From contig JADKBS010000014.1 of NCBI GenBank assembly GCA_016714985.1, positions 1 through 64,000 on the forward strand: a stretch of 64,000 nucleotides of DNA. Reading direction: 5' to 3'. The stretch's first letter is position 1, and the number at the start of each line of letters is the position of its first letter. The DNA is from Saprospiraceae bacterium. Lineage in GTDB: Bacteria > Bacteroidota > Bacteroidia > Chitinophagales > Saprospiraceae. This document shows positions 26,322 through 34,700 of the stretch, one piece after another. A model generated the notes under the pieces. The model did not search any database, was not told where the DNA came from, and saw only the letters and a program-made list of their open reading frames with translations. The position numbers and the translations under genes are program-made.

Positions 26322-26358
26322 GTACAGAATCCCGTTCCTAATGTTTTACTTTTTTCGT

Positions 26359-26482
26359 AACTACTTAGCAGGGGGTGTTTTTTTGGGAAAATTGAAAATT
26401 TTCCCAAAAAAACACCCAAAAATGTGGGAGGAGAGAGAAAAAATTTCATTTTTTCTCTCCTCCCACACCCGCTTAAGTAGTT
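26359..26482. repeat. Composite hairpin element: 21-bp perfect stem plus 18-bp stem inside an outer inverted repeat
   Basis: Outer arms aactacttagc (26359-26369) and gcttaagtagtt (26471-26482). Inside, stem 1 has arms 26373-26393 and 26397-26417 with a 3-nt loop, and stem 2 has arms 26424-26443 and 26449-26466 with one 2-nt bulge. The second half (about 26406-26472) is clearly homologous to 50678-50740. It is a repeat family and not just a terminator. Confidence 0.75.
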
Positions 26483-26533
26483 GCCTTTTTCTTTTGATTT
26501 ATGGCTAATTGGTTGCCGTTCCGCCAAAAAATC

Positions 26534-26541
26534 TACTTTTG
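26534..26541 (+). promoter_or_regulatory. -7 box TACTTTTG of the isomerase-like gene
   Basis: An exact match 16 bases before ATG 26558, with TTG at 26513-26515, 18 bases upstream, as a -33 candidate. A nearly identical segment (gttccnccaaaaatctacttttg) precedes the truncated gene at 42047. Confidence 0.55.
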
Positions 26542-26557
26542 GGCAAAACATTTCACG

Positions 26558-27460
26558 ATGAAAAAAACAACCACTCGCCGTACCGCCATGAAGAACATCG
26601 CATTGGGCACTGCCACCGCACTCGCACTGCCTACCATTGGTTCAAATGTGCGAATCCAAGTTCCGCAATCCCGAGGTGTCGGGACAAGTTCCGAAATCCG
26701 AAATCAATACGCCCATTCCGTATGCCGCTGGTGCTTCGGCTCCATGAAGCTGGAAGAACTGGCCGAGCAGGTCAAACCGATGGGCATCACCTCCATTGAA
26801 CTAACAACGCCTGATGAATGGCCCATCCTGAAAAAATACGGCTTGACCTGTGCCCTTGGCTCGCATCCCGAACAGAGCCTCAGCGATGGCTACAACCAGC
26901 CCGGCCTGCACGAGATGCTCAACAAGCGCTATTTCGACCTCGCCAAAAAGGCCGCTGATGCTGGCATCCCAACGATTATTGTCTTCTCAGGCAACCGTAA
27001 AGGATTGGATGACAAACTGGGCATTGAGTTCTGCGCAAAAGGCATCGAGCCATTGGCTAAATACGCCGAAAAGCTTGGCATTCAAGTAGTTATGGAGCTA
27101 CTGAACAGCAAGGTGGACCACGCCGACTACCAGTGCGACCACACCCCTTGGGGTGTCGATCTGGTGGAGAAAGTCGGCTCGCCCAATTTCAAGCTGCTCT
27201 ACGACATCTACCACATGCAGATCATGGAGGGCGACGTGATTGCCACCATCAAAAAGCACAAGGACCATATCGGCCACTACCACACCGCTGGGGTGCCGGG
27301 CCGCAACGAGATTGACGAGACCCAGGAACTCTACTACCCTGCCATCATGCGGGCCATCGCCGAGACGGGCTACAATCGTTACGTGGCACAGGAGTTCATC
27401 CCAAAAGCGAAGGATGGCATGGCTTCGTTAAGGAAGGCAGTGGAGTTGTGCAATGTTTGA
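26558..27460 (+). CDS. Sugar phosphate isomerase/epimerase-like TIM barrel (hydroxypyruvate isomerase type)
   Basis: 300 residues. The N-terminus MKKTTTRRTAMKNIALGTATALALP looks like a Tat-type leader (RRT plus hydrophobic stretch), so export is likely. The AP-endonuclease-2 fold follows: WCFGSMKLEELAEQ, GITSIELTTPDEWP, IIVFSGNRKG, VVMELLNSKVDH (metal Glu), LLYDIYHMQIMEGD (Asp/His), GHYHTAGVPGRNEID, and AQEFIPK (last Glu). These are the metal ligands of hydroxypyruvate isomerase-like proteins. A heptamer insert (residues about 32-48, IQVPQSRGVGTSSEIRNQ) lies between the leader and the barrel. Stand-alone gene; substrate unknown. Confidence 0.88.
   Translation: MKKTTTRRTAMKNIALGTATALALPTIGSNVRIQVPQSRGVGTSSEIRNQYAHSVCRWCFGSMKLEELAEQVKPMGITSIELTTPDEWPILKKYGLTCALGSHPEQSLSDGYNQPGLHEMLNKRYFDLAKKAADAGIPTIIVFSGNRKGLDDKLGIEFCAKGIEPLAKYAEKLGIQVVMELLNSKVDHADYQCDHTPWGVDLVEKVGSPNFKLLYDIYHMQIMEGDVIATIKKHKDHIGHYHTAGVPGRNEIDETQELYYPAIMRAIAETGYNRYVAQEFIPKAKDGMASLRKAVELCNV
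26650..26705. repeat. Heptamer insert in the isomerase-like gene
   Basis: The words gcgaatc caagttc cgcaatc ccgaggt gtcggga caagttc cgaaatc cgaaatc follow each other without a break in 7-nt steps. The middle forms a small hairpin (cccgaggtgtcggg). The insert is in frame and lies where the Tat leader would be cut, so it is probably harmless. Confidence 0.7.
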
Positions 27461-27465
27461 TTCTG

Positions 27466-27676
27466 TCGAATTCGAGGGGGTAAAGGCATCGAAATCGAGG
27501 CGTTTAAAATTGCCTAATCCCTTCGATTTCGAAGGGATTAGGGTGAAGGTGGTGGGATTCCACCACTTTGAAAATTTTAATCCCCTCGAATTCGAGGTGT
27601 TTAGGATTCCATAGTAACTTAATCATTGGGTTTAACTTGAATTCTAATTCTATCGAATTCGATAGAATTAGAATTC
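27466..27676. repeat. Cluster of five TCGAA/TTCGA palindromes before the KilA-N gene
   Basis: TCGAATTCGA at 27466-27475; tcgaaatcga at 27488-27497; a 30-bp palindrome with one central mismatch at 27513-27542 (cctaatcccttcga...); a 14-bp palindrome cctcgaattcgagg at 27584-27597; and a perfect 38-bp palindrome at 27639-27676 ending 16 bases before the KilA-N ATG. The first, third and fourth share one reading frame and read FDSVEFEGVK, NPFDFEGIR and NPLEFEVFR, like the KilA-N segment NPDFNSIEFDRIK. Confidence 0.85.
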
Positions 27677-27692
27677 TAAAAACCAATTTAAA

Positions 27693-28559
27693 ATGTCAAA
27701 AAAGATAGTCACGGTTCAAGGTGTAGAAATCACTTTCTTGGAAAAGGGAAAAGATGACTTCTTTTCTTTGACGGACATGGCTAGAAAATTCAACCCTGAA
27801 AATGCAAACACCTTGGTCCTCAATTGGATGAGAAATAGGAACACCATTGAGTTTTTGGGTGTTTGGGAGCAATTGTACAACCCGGATTTTAATTCTATCG
27901 AATTCGATAGAATTAAAAATGAAGCAGGCTTAAACACATTCATCCTCTCCATAAAGCGGTGGACCAGTGACACCAACGCGATTGGCATTTATGCAAAAAC
28001 TGGACGCTATGATAGCGGAACCTTCGCTCACAAAGACATCGCCCTTCAATTTTGTTACTGGCTCAGTCCCACCTTCCAACTTCACCTCATCAAAGAATTC
28101 CAACGCCTCAAAACCGACGAATCCACCCGCCTCGGCCTCGATTGGAACCTCAAGCGGCAGCTTGCCAAAGCCAACTGGTATATCCACACCGAGGCTGTCA
28201 GGGAGCACCTCGTACCGCTCATTGACTGGAACACCAAGCAGGAAGCCTACGCTCAGGCCAGCGAGGCCGACCTGCTCAACCTCGCCCTCTTCGGCATGAC
28301 CGCCCGTGAGTGGAAGGTCGCCAACCCTGACCTTACCGGCAACCTACGTGACCACGCCTCCACTGAGCAACTGCTCGTGTTGGCCAACCTCCAGAGCCTC
28401 AACGCCAAGCTGCTCGAATGGGACAGCCCCAAGGACCAGCGCCTCGAAATCCTCAACAAAACGGCAAGGGAACAAATGGAAATTCTTGTGAACACCCGTG
28501 CCATACAAAACATCGGGCAGTTGCAAGGCAACAGCAATCCAGGACTTATAGAAGGTTGA
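27693..28559 (+). CDS. KilA-N domain DNA-binding protein
   Basis: 288 residues. The KilA-N domain spans about 1-130: FFSLTDMARKFNPENANTLVLNWMRNRNTIEFLGVWEQLYNPDFNSIEFDRIKNEAGLNTF and GIYAKTGRYDSGTFAHKDIALQFCYWLSPTFQLHLIKEFQRLK. This matches the chromosomal KilA-N group common in Bacteroidota, which are related to phage anti-repressors but usually not in prophages. The C-terminal part (130-288) is helical with a conserved look (LDWNLKRQLAKANWYIHTEAV...NPDLTGNLRDHAS). The 5' third is AT-rich, the rest GC-rich. A 32-bp perfect palindrome lies inside the gene and its 24-bp core also lies just upstream. Confidence 0.9.
   Translation: MSKKIVTVQGVEITFLEKGKDDFFSLTDMARKFNPENANTLVLNWMRNRNTIEFLGVWEQLYNPDFNSIEFDRIKNEAGLNTFILSIKRWTSDTNAIGIYAKTGRYDSGTFAHKDIALQFCYWLSPTFQLHLIKEFQRLKTDESTRLGLDWNLKRQLAKANWYIHTEAVREHLVPLIDWNTKQEAYAQASEADLLNLALFGMTAREWKVANPDLTGNLRDHASTEQLLVLANLQSLNAKLLEWDSPKDQRLEILNKTAREQMEILVNTRAIQNIGQLQGNSNPGLIEG
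27887..27918. repeat. Perfect 32-bp palindrome inside the KilA-N coding sequence
   Basis: Bases 27887-27902 are the exact complement of 27903-27918. It encodes F-N-S-I-E-F-D-R-I-K (residues 66-75). The central 24 bp (aattctatcgaa and its complement) are identical to the centre of the 38-bp palindrome upstream of the gene. Confidence 0.9.
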
Positions 28560-28658
28560 TTATCAATATTTTACCATGAAAAATGCGACGCCAGTTTTAC
28601 CTGACGCCGCACAAGCTTAATTACAGAAAACTCTTTTTGGTACCAGCGATATATGGGG

Positions 28659-28694
28659 TTTCTAGTTTCAGCAGGTGCCCCCTGAAACTAGAAA
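28659..28694. repeat. 13-bp hairpin of heptamer type between convergent genes
   Basis: The arms tttctagtttcag and ctgaaactagaaa are exact complements with a 10-nt loop. The words continue as ctgaaac tagaaaa ctgaaaa ccc in 7-nt steps to the stop of the TonB receptor gene. It could serve as a two-way terminator for the KilA-N and receptor genes. Confidence 0.65.
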
Positions 28695-28706
28695 ACTGAA
28701 AACCCT

Positions 28707-31238
28707 TTAATTTTTGCCAAAATTATAGCTGAAGCCCAGCGTCACGTTCGTCCCGAAGCGTTGGCCAATGATTTTAGTATCATTCTTTTCATCGTACTTG
28801 CCGTTGTCGTTTTGGTCTTGGTAGAACACGGCTTGTTGGTTCAGGATATCGCCAACGGTCAGTTTCAGTTCGGCGTTTTGTCCGATTTTCTTCACCACCT
28901 GACAGTCCAGCACCGTACGGGGGTTCTCCCAAGTGTGCAGGTACTGGTCTTGGCCCACCACCCAGATGCGGCGTCCTATGCGGTTCACTAGCACCGTGGC
29001 ACTGATGCCATAATCAATATTGTCGTAGCTGATGCCACCGTTCACGAGGTAGGGCGACTGGCCGAAAAGCGGGCGCTCTTGCGCACCGGGCACCTGGCTC
29101 ACGTCCACGTCCGAGTAGATATAAGACAAGTTGCCAAAGAAAGTGAAATCACGCATTGCGGCAGCAAGGCGGCTCAGTTTAAGACGGTATTCGAGTTCCA
29201 CGCCGAGATCAACGGCGCTCGGCACGTTGCGCCACTGGAAGTTGCGGGTACCAGCACCTTGGGCGTTGTTGAACACTTGTTCAATAGGGTTTTTGAAATG
29301 CTTGTAGAACACCGAGGCCGCGAAGTACTGCGCTCCTTTGCGGTAGGTCTCGTAGCGGAGGTCGGCATTGAGGATGTTCGTGCGCTGCAATTCTGGGTTG
29401 CCGTCCACGCCAGCAAACAGGAAGAAATCGAAGAAGGAGAACGGGGCCAATTCCCGGAAACTCGGACGAGCTACGGTCTTCGAGACCGAGGCACGCAGGT
29501 TCGTGCTGTCGCTGAGGGAGTAGATGAAATGGGCGCTGGGCAGCACGTCCACGAAGGCGGTGTCAAGTTTCACGGGCGTAGTGCTCAATACCTTGAACGA
29601 GTTCAATTTCTGATGGAACTTCTCCACCCTTGCGCCGCCGATGAAGCGCAGCCGGTTCGTCAGGGACTGCTCCACCATTGCATAGCCTGCCGAAAGCGTC
29701 GAGCCCGCGTCGTAGCTATCAGAGCGGTCGGTGGTTTCTTTCATCCTGAAGCCGTTTTCGCCAATGTTTTTCGGCTCGAAAATCTGGTCAATTGGCAAAG
29801 TGTAGAGGTCTTGAGCGGTCTGGAAGGACGAAATGAAGCCAAACAGTCGTGCATTGAAGTCCCTCGACTTGTCTTCCACCATGCCACCGACCTTGACGTT
29901 ACCCTTCTTTTTGTTGATAAAATAAGGCACTGTCACATCCACTCGGCCCGTGAGAAAATCCTCTTTTTGGTCAGCAAAGAAATTGCCCGCAAAGTTAGGG
30001 GAAGGGTTGCCGAAAGGCACCACCGCCGAATAAGGTTCCTCGCTGGGTGCATCGAAGTTTCTCAAATACAGCATCCTTCGGTACGACGGTACATCACGGT
30101 TGAGGCGGGTGTAACCAAGGCCCCAGTTCAGCTTGATTTGACGGGCCGTGAGCGCATGTTCGCCTAACAACTGGCTGGACAACATACGGTTGCTGGTATA
30201 GAACATGGCGTTCGACTGCACATAGCGTGCCTGCTCGATGTCGGTGCCCGTACGCTCGAAGAGTTGGTCTTCGCTGCTGTTGGTAAGGGTGTTGTTCAAC
30301 TGGATTTTGCTGCGGTCGCCGAGCTTGTAGGCGAAGTTGAGCAAGCCTCCAACGTTCACGGTGTTCTTGTAAATGCGGTCGAAATAGTTGTAAAGCTGGG
30401 ATTTGTCCACGTTGAAGTCGTTGCGCTCGCCTGTCACGATGCGGGGCGTGTTGTTGTAGGTGAGGGCACCTACCATGCCCAATTTGCCGAAGCTGCGGCC
30501 CGCAGAAAACTGGAGGCCGAGTGCTGGGCGCATCATGGATTCTTTCTGAATCCCCCAGTCGTTTGGAAATGCCTTCGCATACTTGGCCTGGTTGGTCGAG
30601 TTGACGTTGAAGGTATCACGACTCACGTTTTTCAGTGCCTCCGGCAATGCCCTGGTGCCATCGTCGTAGCCGAGCCAGTCGGTCTTGCCGGTTTTATAGG
30701 TAAGGTATTCCTGGCCCGTGCTCTGGGAGTTGTAGCCTGTGCTGACGCTGAGGCTGGAGAAGCCTTCCTGCGGGATTTCCTTGGTGTTCAATTGAACGAC
30801 GCCACCTGCCCATTCGCCGGGGAGATCGGGCGTGGAGGTCTTGAAGATCAACAAGTTGTCGAGAAGATTGGCCGGGAAGATGTCGAAGGAGAAGGCCCTT
30901 TTGTCCGGCTCGGTGCTGGGCAGGGGCAGGCCGTTGATGAGTGCTGTGTTGTAGCGATCCGAGAGCCCCCGGATGACCACGTAGCGGTTATCCTGCACGC
31001 TGGCGCCCGCTACCCGCTTGAGCACATCGCTGGTGTTGCGGTCGGGGGAGCGTTTCATTTGCTCGGAGGAAATTCCCGTCACAACGGCCACACTCTTCTG
31101 TTGGAGCAACATGAGGTTGGCGTTAGAATTGCGCTTGGCGGCACCCGTTATCACCACCTCCACGAGGTTGGCGGTTTCGGTGCCGAGGGCAAAATCCATT
31201 TTGATGTTTTCGCCACCCTTGATTTCAACATCGGTCAC
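28707..31238 (-). CDS. TonB-dependent receptor, plug and barrel (frame-shifted from its N-terminus)
   Basis: 843 codons from a GTG that overlaps the stop of the 31235-31492 frame. The plug is clear: SVAVVTGISSEQMKRSPDRNTSDVLKRVAGASVQDNRYVVIRGLSDRYNTALINGLPLPS, and the rest is a 22-strand barrel ending in VTLGFSYNFGKN. Without the upstream frame it has no signal peptide and could not reach the outer membrane. One missing base near 31236 (at CAAAAGTGACC) explains the split; the joined protein would have 928 aa. Family members import chelated metals or other ligands. Upstream lies a T9SS beta-helix-like gene, a pairing common in this phylum. Confidence 0.9.
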   Translation of the reverse strand: MTDVEIKGGENIKMDFALGTETANLVEVVITGAAKRNSNANLMLLQQKSVAVVTGISSEQMKRSPDRNTSDVLKRVAGASVQDNRYVVIRGLSDRYNTALINGLPLPSTEPDKRAFSFDIFPANLLDNLLIFKTSTPDLPGEWAGGVVQLNTKEIPQEGFSSLSVSTGYNSQSTGQEYLTYKTGKTDWLGYDDGTRALPEALKNVSRDTFNVNSTNQAKYAKAFPNDWGIQKESMMRPALGLQFSAGRSFGKLGMVGALTYNNTPRIVTGERNDFNVDKSQLYNYFDRIYKNTVNVGGLLNFAYKLGDRSKIQLNNTLTNSSEDQLFERTGTDIEQARYVQSNAMFYTSNRMLSSQLLGEHALTARQIKLNWGLGYTRLNRDVPSYRRMLYLRNFDAPSEEPYSAVVPFGNPSPNFAGNFFADQKEDFLTGRVDVTVPYFINKKKGNVKVGGMVEDKSRDFNARLFGFISSFQTAQDLYTLPIDQIFEPKNIGENGFRMKETTDRSDSYDAGSTLSAGYAMVEQSLTNRLRFIGGARVEKFHQKLNSFKVLSTTPVKLDTAFVDVLPSAHFIYSLSDSTNLRASVSKTVARPSFRELAPFSFFDFFLFAGVDGNPELQRTNILNADLRYETYRKGAQYFAASVFYKHFKNPIEQVFNNAQGAGTRNFQWRNVPSAVDLGVELEYRLKLSRLAAAMRDFTFFGNLSYIYSDVDVSQVPGAQERPLFGQSPYLVNGGISYDNIDYGISATVLVNRIGRRIWVVGQDQYLHTWENPRTVLDCQVVKKIGQNAELKLTVGDILNQQAVFYQDQNDNGKYDEKNDTKIIGQRFGTNVTLGFSYNFGKN

Positions 31239-31492
31239 TTTTGAGTCTGGTAACCGATAGAGCTTATTTCTAAGGTATATTTTCCAGGATCAAGTTTCAG
31301 TTCGAAGGAGCCGTCAATATCCGAAACTGTTCCGCCTCCGGTTTCCACGACCAACACCGAGGCTCCGATGAGCGTCTCATTATTGGATTCATCTGCTATT
31401 ATGCCGTAGATACGGCCAGTCTGAGAAAGGGACACGCCAATTGCGGAGCAAACAATAACTAAGATTGCAAGGAGTTTTCTGTAAAAATTCAT
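31235..31492 (-). CDS. N-terminal part of the TonB receptor: signal peptide and carboxypeptidase-D-like domain
   Basis: 85 codons from ATG 31492. Signal peptide MNFYRKLLAILVIVCSAIGVSLSQ, then the regulatory-like beta sandwich RIYGIIADESNNETLIGASVLVVETGGGTVSDIDGSFELKLDPGKYTLEISSIGYQTQK, which stops where the next frame begins with VTDVEIKGGENIKMDF. The domain normally continues without a break into the plug. The two frames overlap by GTGA, which could in theory allow coupled re-initiation, but the second product would then lack a signal. Confidence 0.88.
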   Translation of the reverse strand: MNFYRKLLAILVIVCSAIGVSLSQTGRIYGIIADESNNETLIGASVLVVETGGGTVSDIDGSFELKLDPGKYTLEISSIGYQTQK

Positions 31493-31589
31493 AAAAATAG
31501 ATGTTTTGAAATGACGCTGCAAAGTTCTTCCGGCACCTGCGCAAATCCGGGTTTTCAATATTAAGTTTGGGTTAAGCGAATATTAAATT

Positions 31590-31661
31590 TACCTAACCCC
31601 GTGCCCCCTCTTCCCGCAGTGGGGGACAGGCAAAGTGGGAAGAGGGGCACAGGTTTAGGTA
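31590..31661. repeat. 25-bp imperfect inverted repeat between receptor and beta-helix genes
   Basis: Left arm 31590-31615 (tacctaaccccgtgccccct...) and right arm 31637-31661 (...ggggcacaggtttaggta) pair with one bulge and two mismatches, leaving a 21-nt loop. The ends share the ggtttagg word of the 4973-5053 element. No gene is present in 31493-31726. Confidence 0.7.
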
Positions 31662-31665
31662 AAAA

Positions 31666-31696
31666 AAGCCGCCCAGCACTCACTGCTGGGCGGCTT
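31666..31696 (-). terminator. Rho-independent terminator of the T9SS beta-helix-like gene
   Basis: A perfect 13-bp stem (aagccgcccagca with its complement), loop ctcac, followed on the minus strand by a run of T (31661-31667). It lies 30 bases after the stop at 31727. Confidence 0.9.
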
Positions 31697-31726
31697 GCCG
31701 AATAAATGGTAATAGATTGAGTCGAA

Positions 31727-34700
31727 TTATTTGACCACGCTCAACCGCACCGCTTGCTGGCCCTCTGCGGACAACAAACGAAGGAAGTAAACACCTGAGT
31801 TGAGGCCGTTGGCGTCAATGGCGTGGCGGTTGAAGCCCGCACGGAACTCGGTGTTTGCGGAGCGCACCACCCTGCCGTTCAGGTCAAGAAGTTGGACAGT
31901 CATTTCCATTTGGTTTTTCAACATGAACTCCACTGTGGCGAGGCCGCTCGTTGGGTTCGGGAATACCTTAAGGGCAGAAAGTCCAGCCACCTCTTTCGTG
32001 GAAGTGATGTCGCTAAGGGTTGCGGTAGTGGCCGCAATGCAGCCACGAGCTGATGTGACGGTCAGGGTCACTACCGGGCCGCCTATGCTACCAGCATAGG
32101 TATGCGTCGGGTTCTCCTCCGTGCTGGTGTTGCCATCACCAAAATCCCAGCTATAGCTGACAGCACCTGCGGTCGTACCCGTGAAGGTTACCACATGGTC
32201 GTTGATATTGGTAGATATGCCAGGAGTCAGGCCATAGTTTATGCTATTGGTATAATCGGCGTTGACGGGATCCCACTCGGTCCAGCAGTCGGTCCAGTCG
32301 GTGTCGCCCATGGAGCCACGGTAAGTCGTAGTGGTGAAGAATGGGTTCATGACCGTTGGGCTGGTGAAATCGGCACCAGCAAGCAGCGGCGAGCCGGCAG
32401 CAGGCCGGAAGTCTGGATTACCGCTGGCGAATGCAAATGGGTTGGCCAATTTCAGGTCAGTCACAGTAGCCAAGCTATCGTTGCCGGAGGCTTCAAATTC
32501 TGTCTTTACGGCGGGTAGTGAAGCTGCTTGGGCAGAAGCGACCGTCACGTTGGCACCTGCTTGGCAGGCCATTGTGTTGGCCACAAATTCTACTTCACCA
32601 TTTACTGCGAAGCCATCCACGGTACAAGCGCCATCAAGGAGCAAGCCTGTTGGAAAGCCAGCAAAGGCGGAGTTGAATACGTCAAGGTAGGAGCAGCGGC
32701 GGATGTGCAGTGCCCTGCGGAAATTGGTGGCAGGCGTGCCCTGGCCGATGGGGCCCAGGATGGTCACATTGCTGAAATCAGCGTCCGTTTTCGGGCCGTT
32801 GGTAGTGCCCTGTGCGTCGTTGTCAGACTCAAAAGCATTGGAACCACTCACGTCGGCGATGGCCGGGTCACTGATGCCGAGCACCCACTGGTTTTTGCCT
32901 TGGTAGCCAAAATCTGTGTCGAACATATCATCAACCGTGCGGAAGGTGACGAGGAACTTGCCGTTCACCGTGCCGCCGAACCATTCGAAGGCATCGTCGC
33001 CACCGTAGCTGCTCTGTACGTGCTCGATGGTAGTGCCTGTGCCTACACCGCCCATGGTGAGCGAGTTCAACTCGTTGTTTGGCTGGAACGGTATGCCCGC
33101 AAACTCAATGCGCACATAGCGCAGGGTGCCGGAATTGTCAGCAGCATCGGTGCCACCGTACAGTGCCTCGGAGCAGCCACCCTCTACGGTCGCTTCACCA
33201 CCAGGCACATTGATGGGCGCCCGGCCCAGCAGGATGATGCCGCCCCAGTCGCCGGGGGCACGTTGACCCACAGGCTTGTTTGAAGTGAAGACAATGGGCT
33301 GTGTAGCTGTACCGTCAGCAATCAGCTTTGAGCCACGCTGTACGATGAGCGCAGCACCCTCGCCACGGACGACCGTGCCGGGCTGGATGGTCAGTGTGGC
33401 ATTGTTGCGCACATAGATACAGCCGCCTTGGAACACATAGATATTGTTGTTCGTCCAGGTCGTATTTGCAGTAATATCGGCGTTGACGATGGTCACGGTC
33501 GGAGCCTGAACGCCAGAAACGGTCTTACAAACTTCGTTGCTACAGCCTGCGGTAGTATTTGCCGTGAGGCAAACAGTAAAACTGCCTGCGGTAGAATAAG
33601 TGTGCGAAAGGCTTGCAGCCGTTGAGGTGCTGTTGTCGCCAAAGTCCCATTCGTAGGTATTGGCACCAGTGGAAGTGTTTTGGAACACCACCGTAGAACC
33701 GTTCACCGTGAAGCTGAAATCGGCGGTCGGGTTCGGGTTCACGGTCACGGTCGTTGCAGCGGAAACGGCGGTACAGCCACGGCTGTTGCTCACCGTCACG
33801 GTGTAGCTGCCAGCAGCGTTCACAGTAATTGCCTGGGAAGTAGCACCGTTGCTCCAAACGTAGCTAAGGCCGTCTGGCGCACTCAAGGTCACGCTTCCGC
33901 CAGTGCAGAAAGTGGTTGCACCGCTTGCGGTGATGGTTGCAGCGGGTTGGTAGTTGATGCCAGCAACATCGTAGTTGGCGTTGCGGGCGTCGAACTCGCA
34001 CCAGCAATCTGTCCAGTCGGTGTCGCCGAAAGCGCCCCGGTAAGTGGTCGGTGTGAAATAGCTGCTAAGCGATGGGCTGGTGAAGTTTGCACCACTGAGC
34101 AGTGGGGAGCCAGCCATCGGGCGGAAGTCTGGGTTGCCCGTGAAGTTGAACGGGTCGGTGAGCATGAGGTCGGTCACGGAGGCAAGGCTATCGTTGCCAG
34201 AAGTGGTAAACTGCGTGAAAACAGCAGGGAGCGAAGCCGCTTGGGCAGTAGCAACCGTCACGTTTTTACCCGCTGCGTTGGCAAAGGTATTGGCCACCAA
34301 TTCTACCTCGCCGTTGGTGGTGAAGCCATCCACGGAGCAGGCACCGTCGAGGAGCAGGCCAACAGGGAAGCCTGCGAGTGCTGAATTGAAGATGTCAAGA
34401 TAAGAGCAGCGGCGGATGTGCGCTACCCGGCGGAAATTGCTGGCAGGTGTGCCTTGGCCAATGGGGCCGAGGATGGTCACATTGCTGAAGTCGGCGTCTG
34501 TTTTTGGCGTGTTGGTGGTGCCCTGTGCGTCGTTGTCGGTCTCGAAGGCGTTGGAGCCGCTCACGTCGGCCAGCAGTGGGTCGCTGATGCCGAGCACCCA
34601 TTGGTTTTTGCCCTGGTAGCCGAAATCTGCGTCGTACATGTCGTCAACCGTTGCTTGCACAACGAGCCATTTTCCGTTCACGGTGCCACCGAACCATTCG

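Noticed and set aside
27693..28559. Prophage, suggested by the KilA-N (phage anti-repressor) domain
   Set aside because: No integrase, capsid, terminase or tail gene is near. This KilA-N type is common in Bacteroidota chromosomes outside prophages.
29079..30167. Long plus-strand frame opposite the TonB receptor
   Set aside because: Antisense shadow in GC-rich DNA; the receptor plug and barrel are clear on the minus strand.
31235..31238. Programmed -1 frameshift in the TonB receptor
   Set aside because: CAAAAGTGA is not a proper slippery heptamer and no downstream pseudoknot or stem was recognised; a simple indel is more likely.
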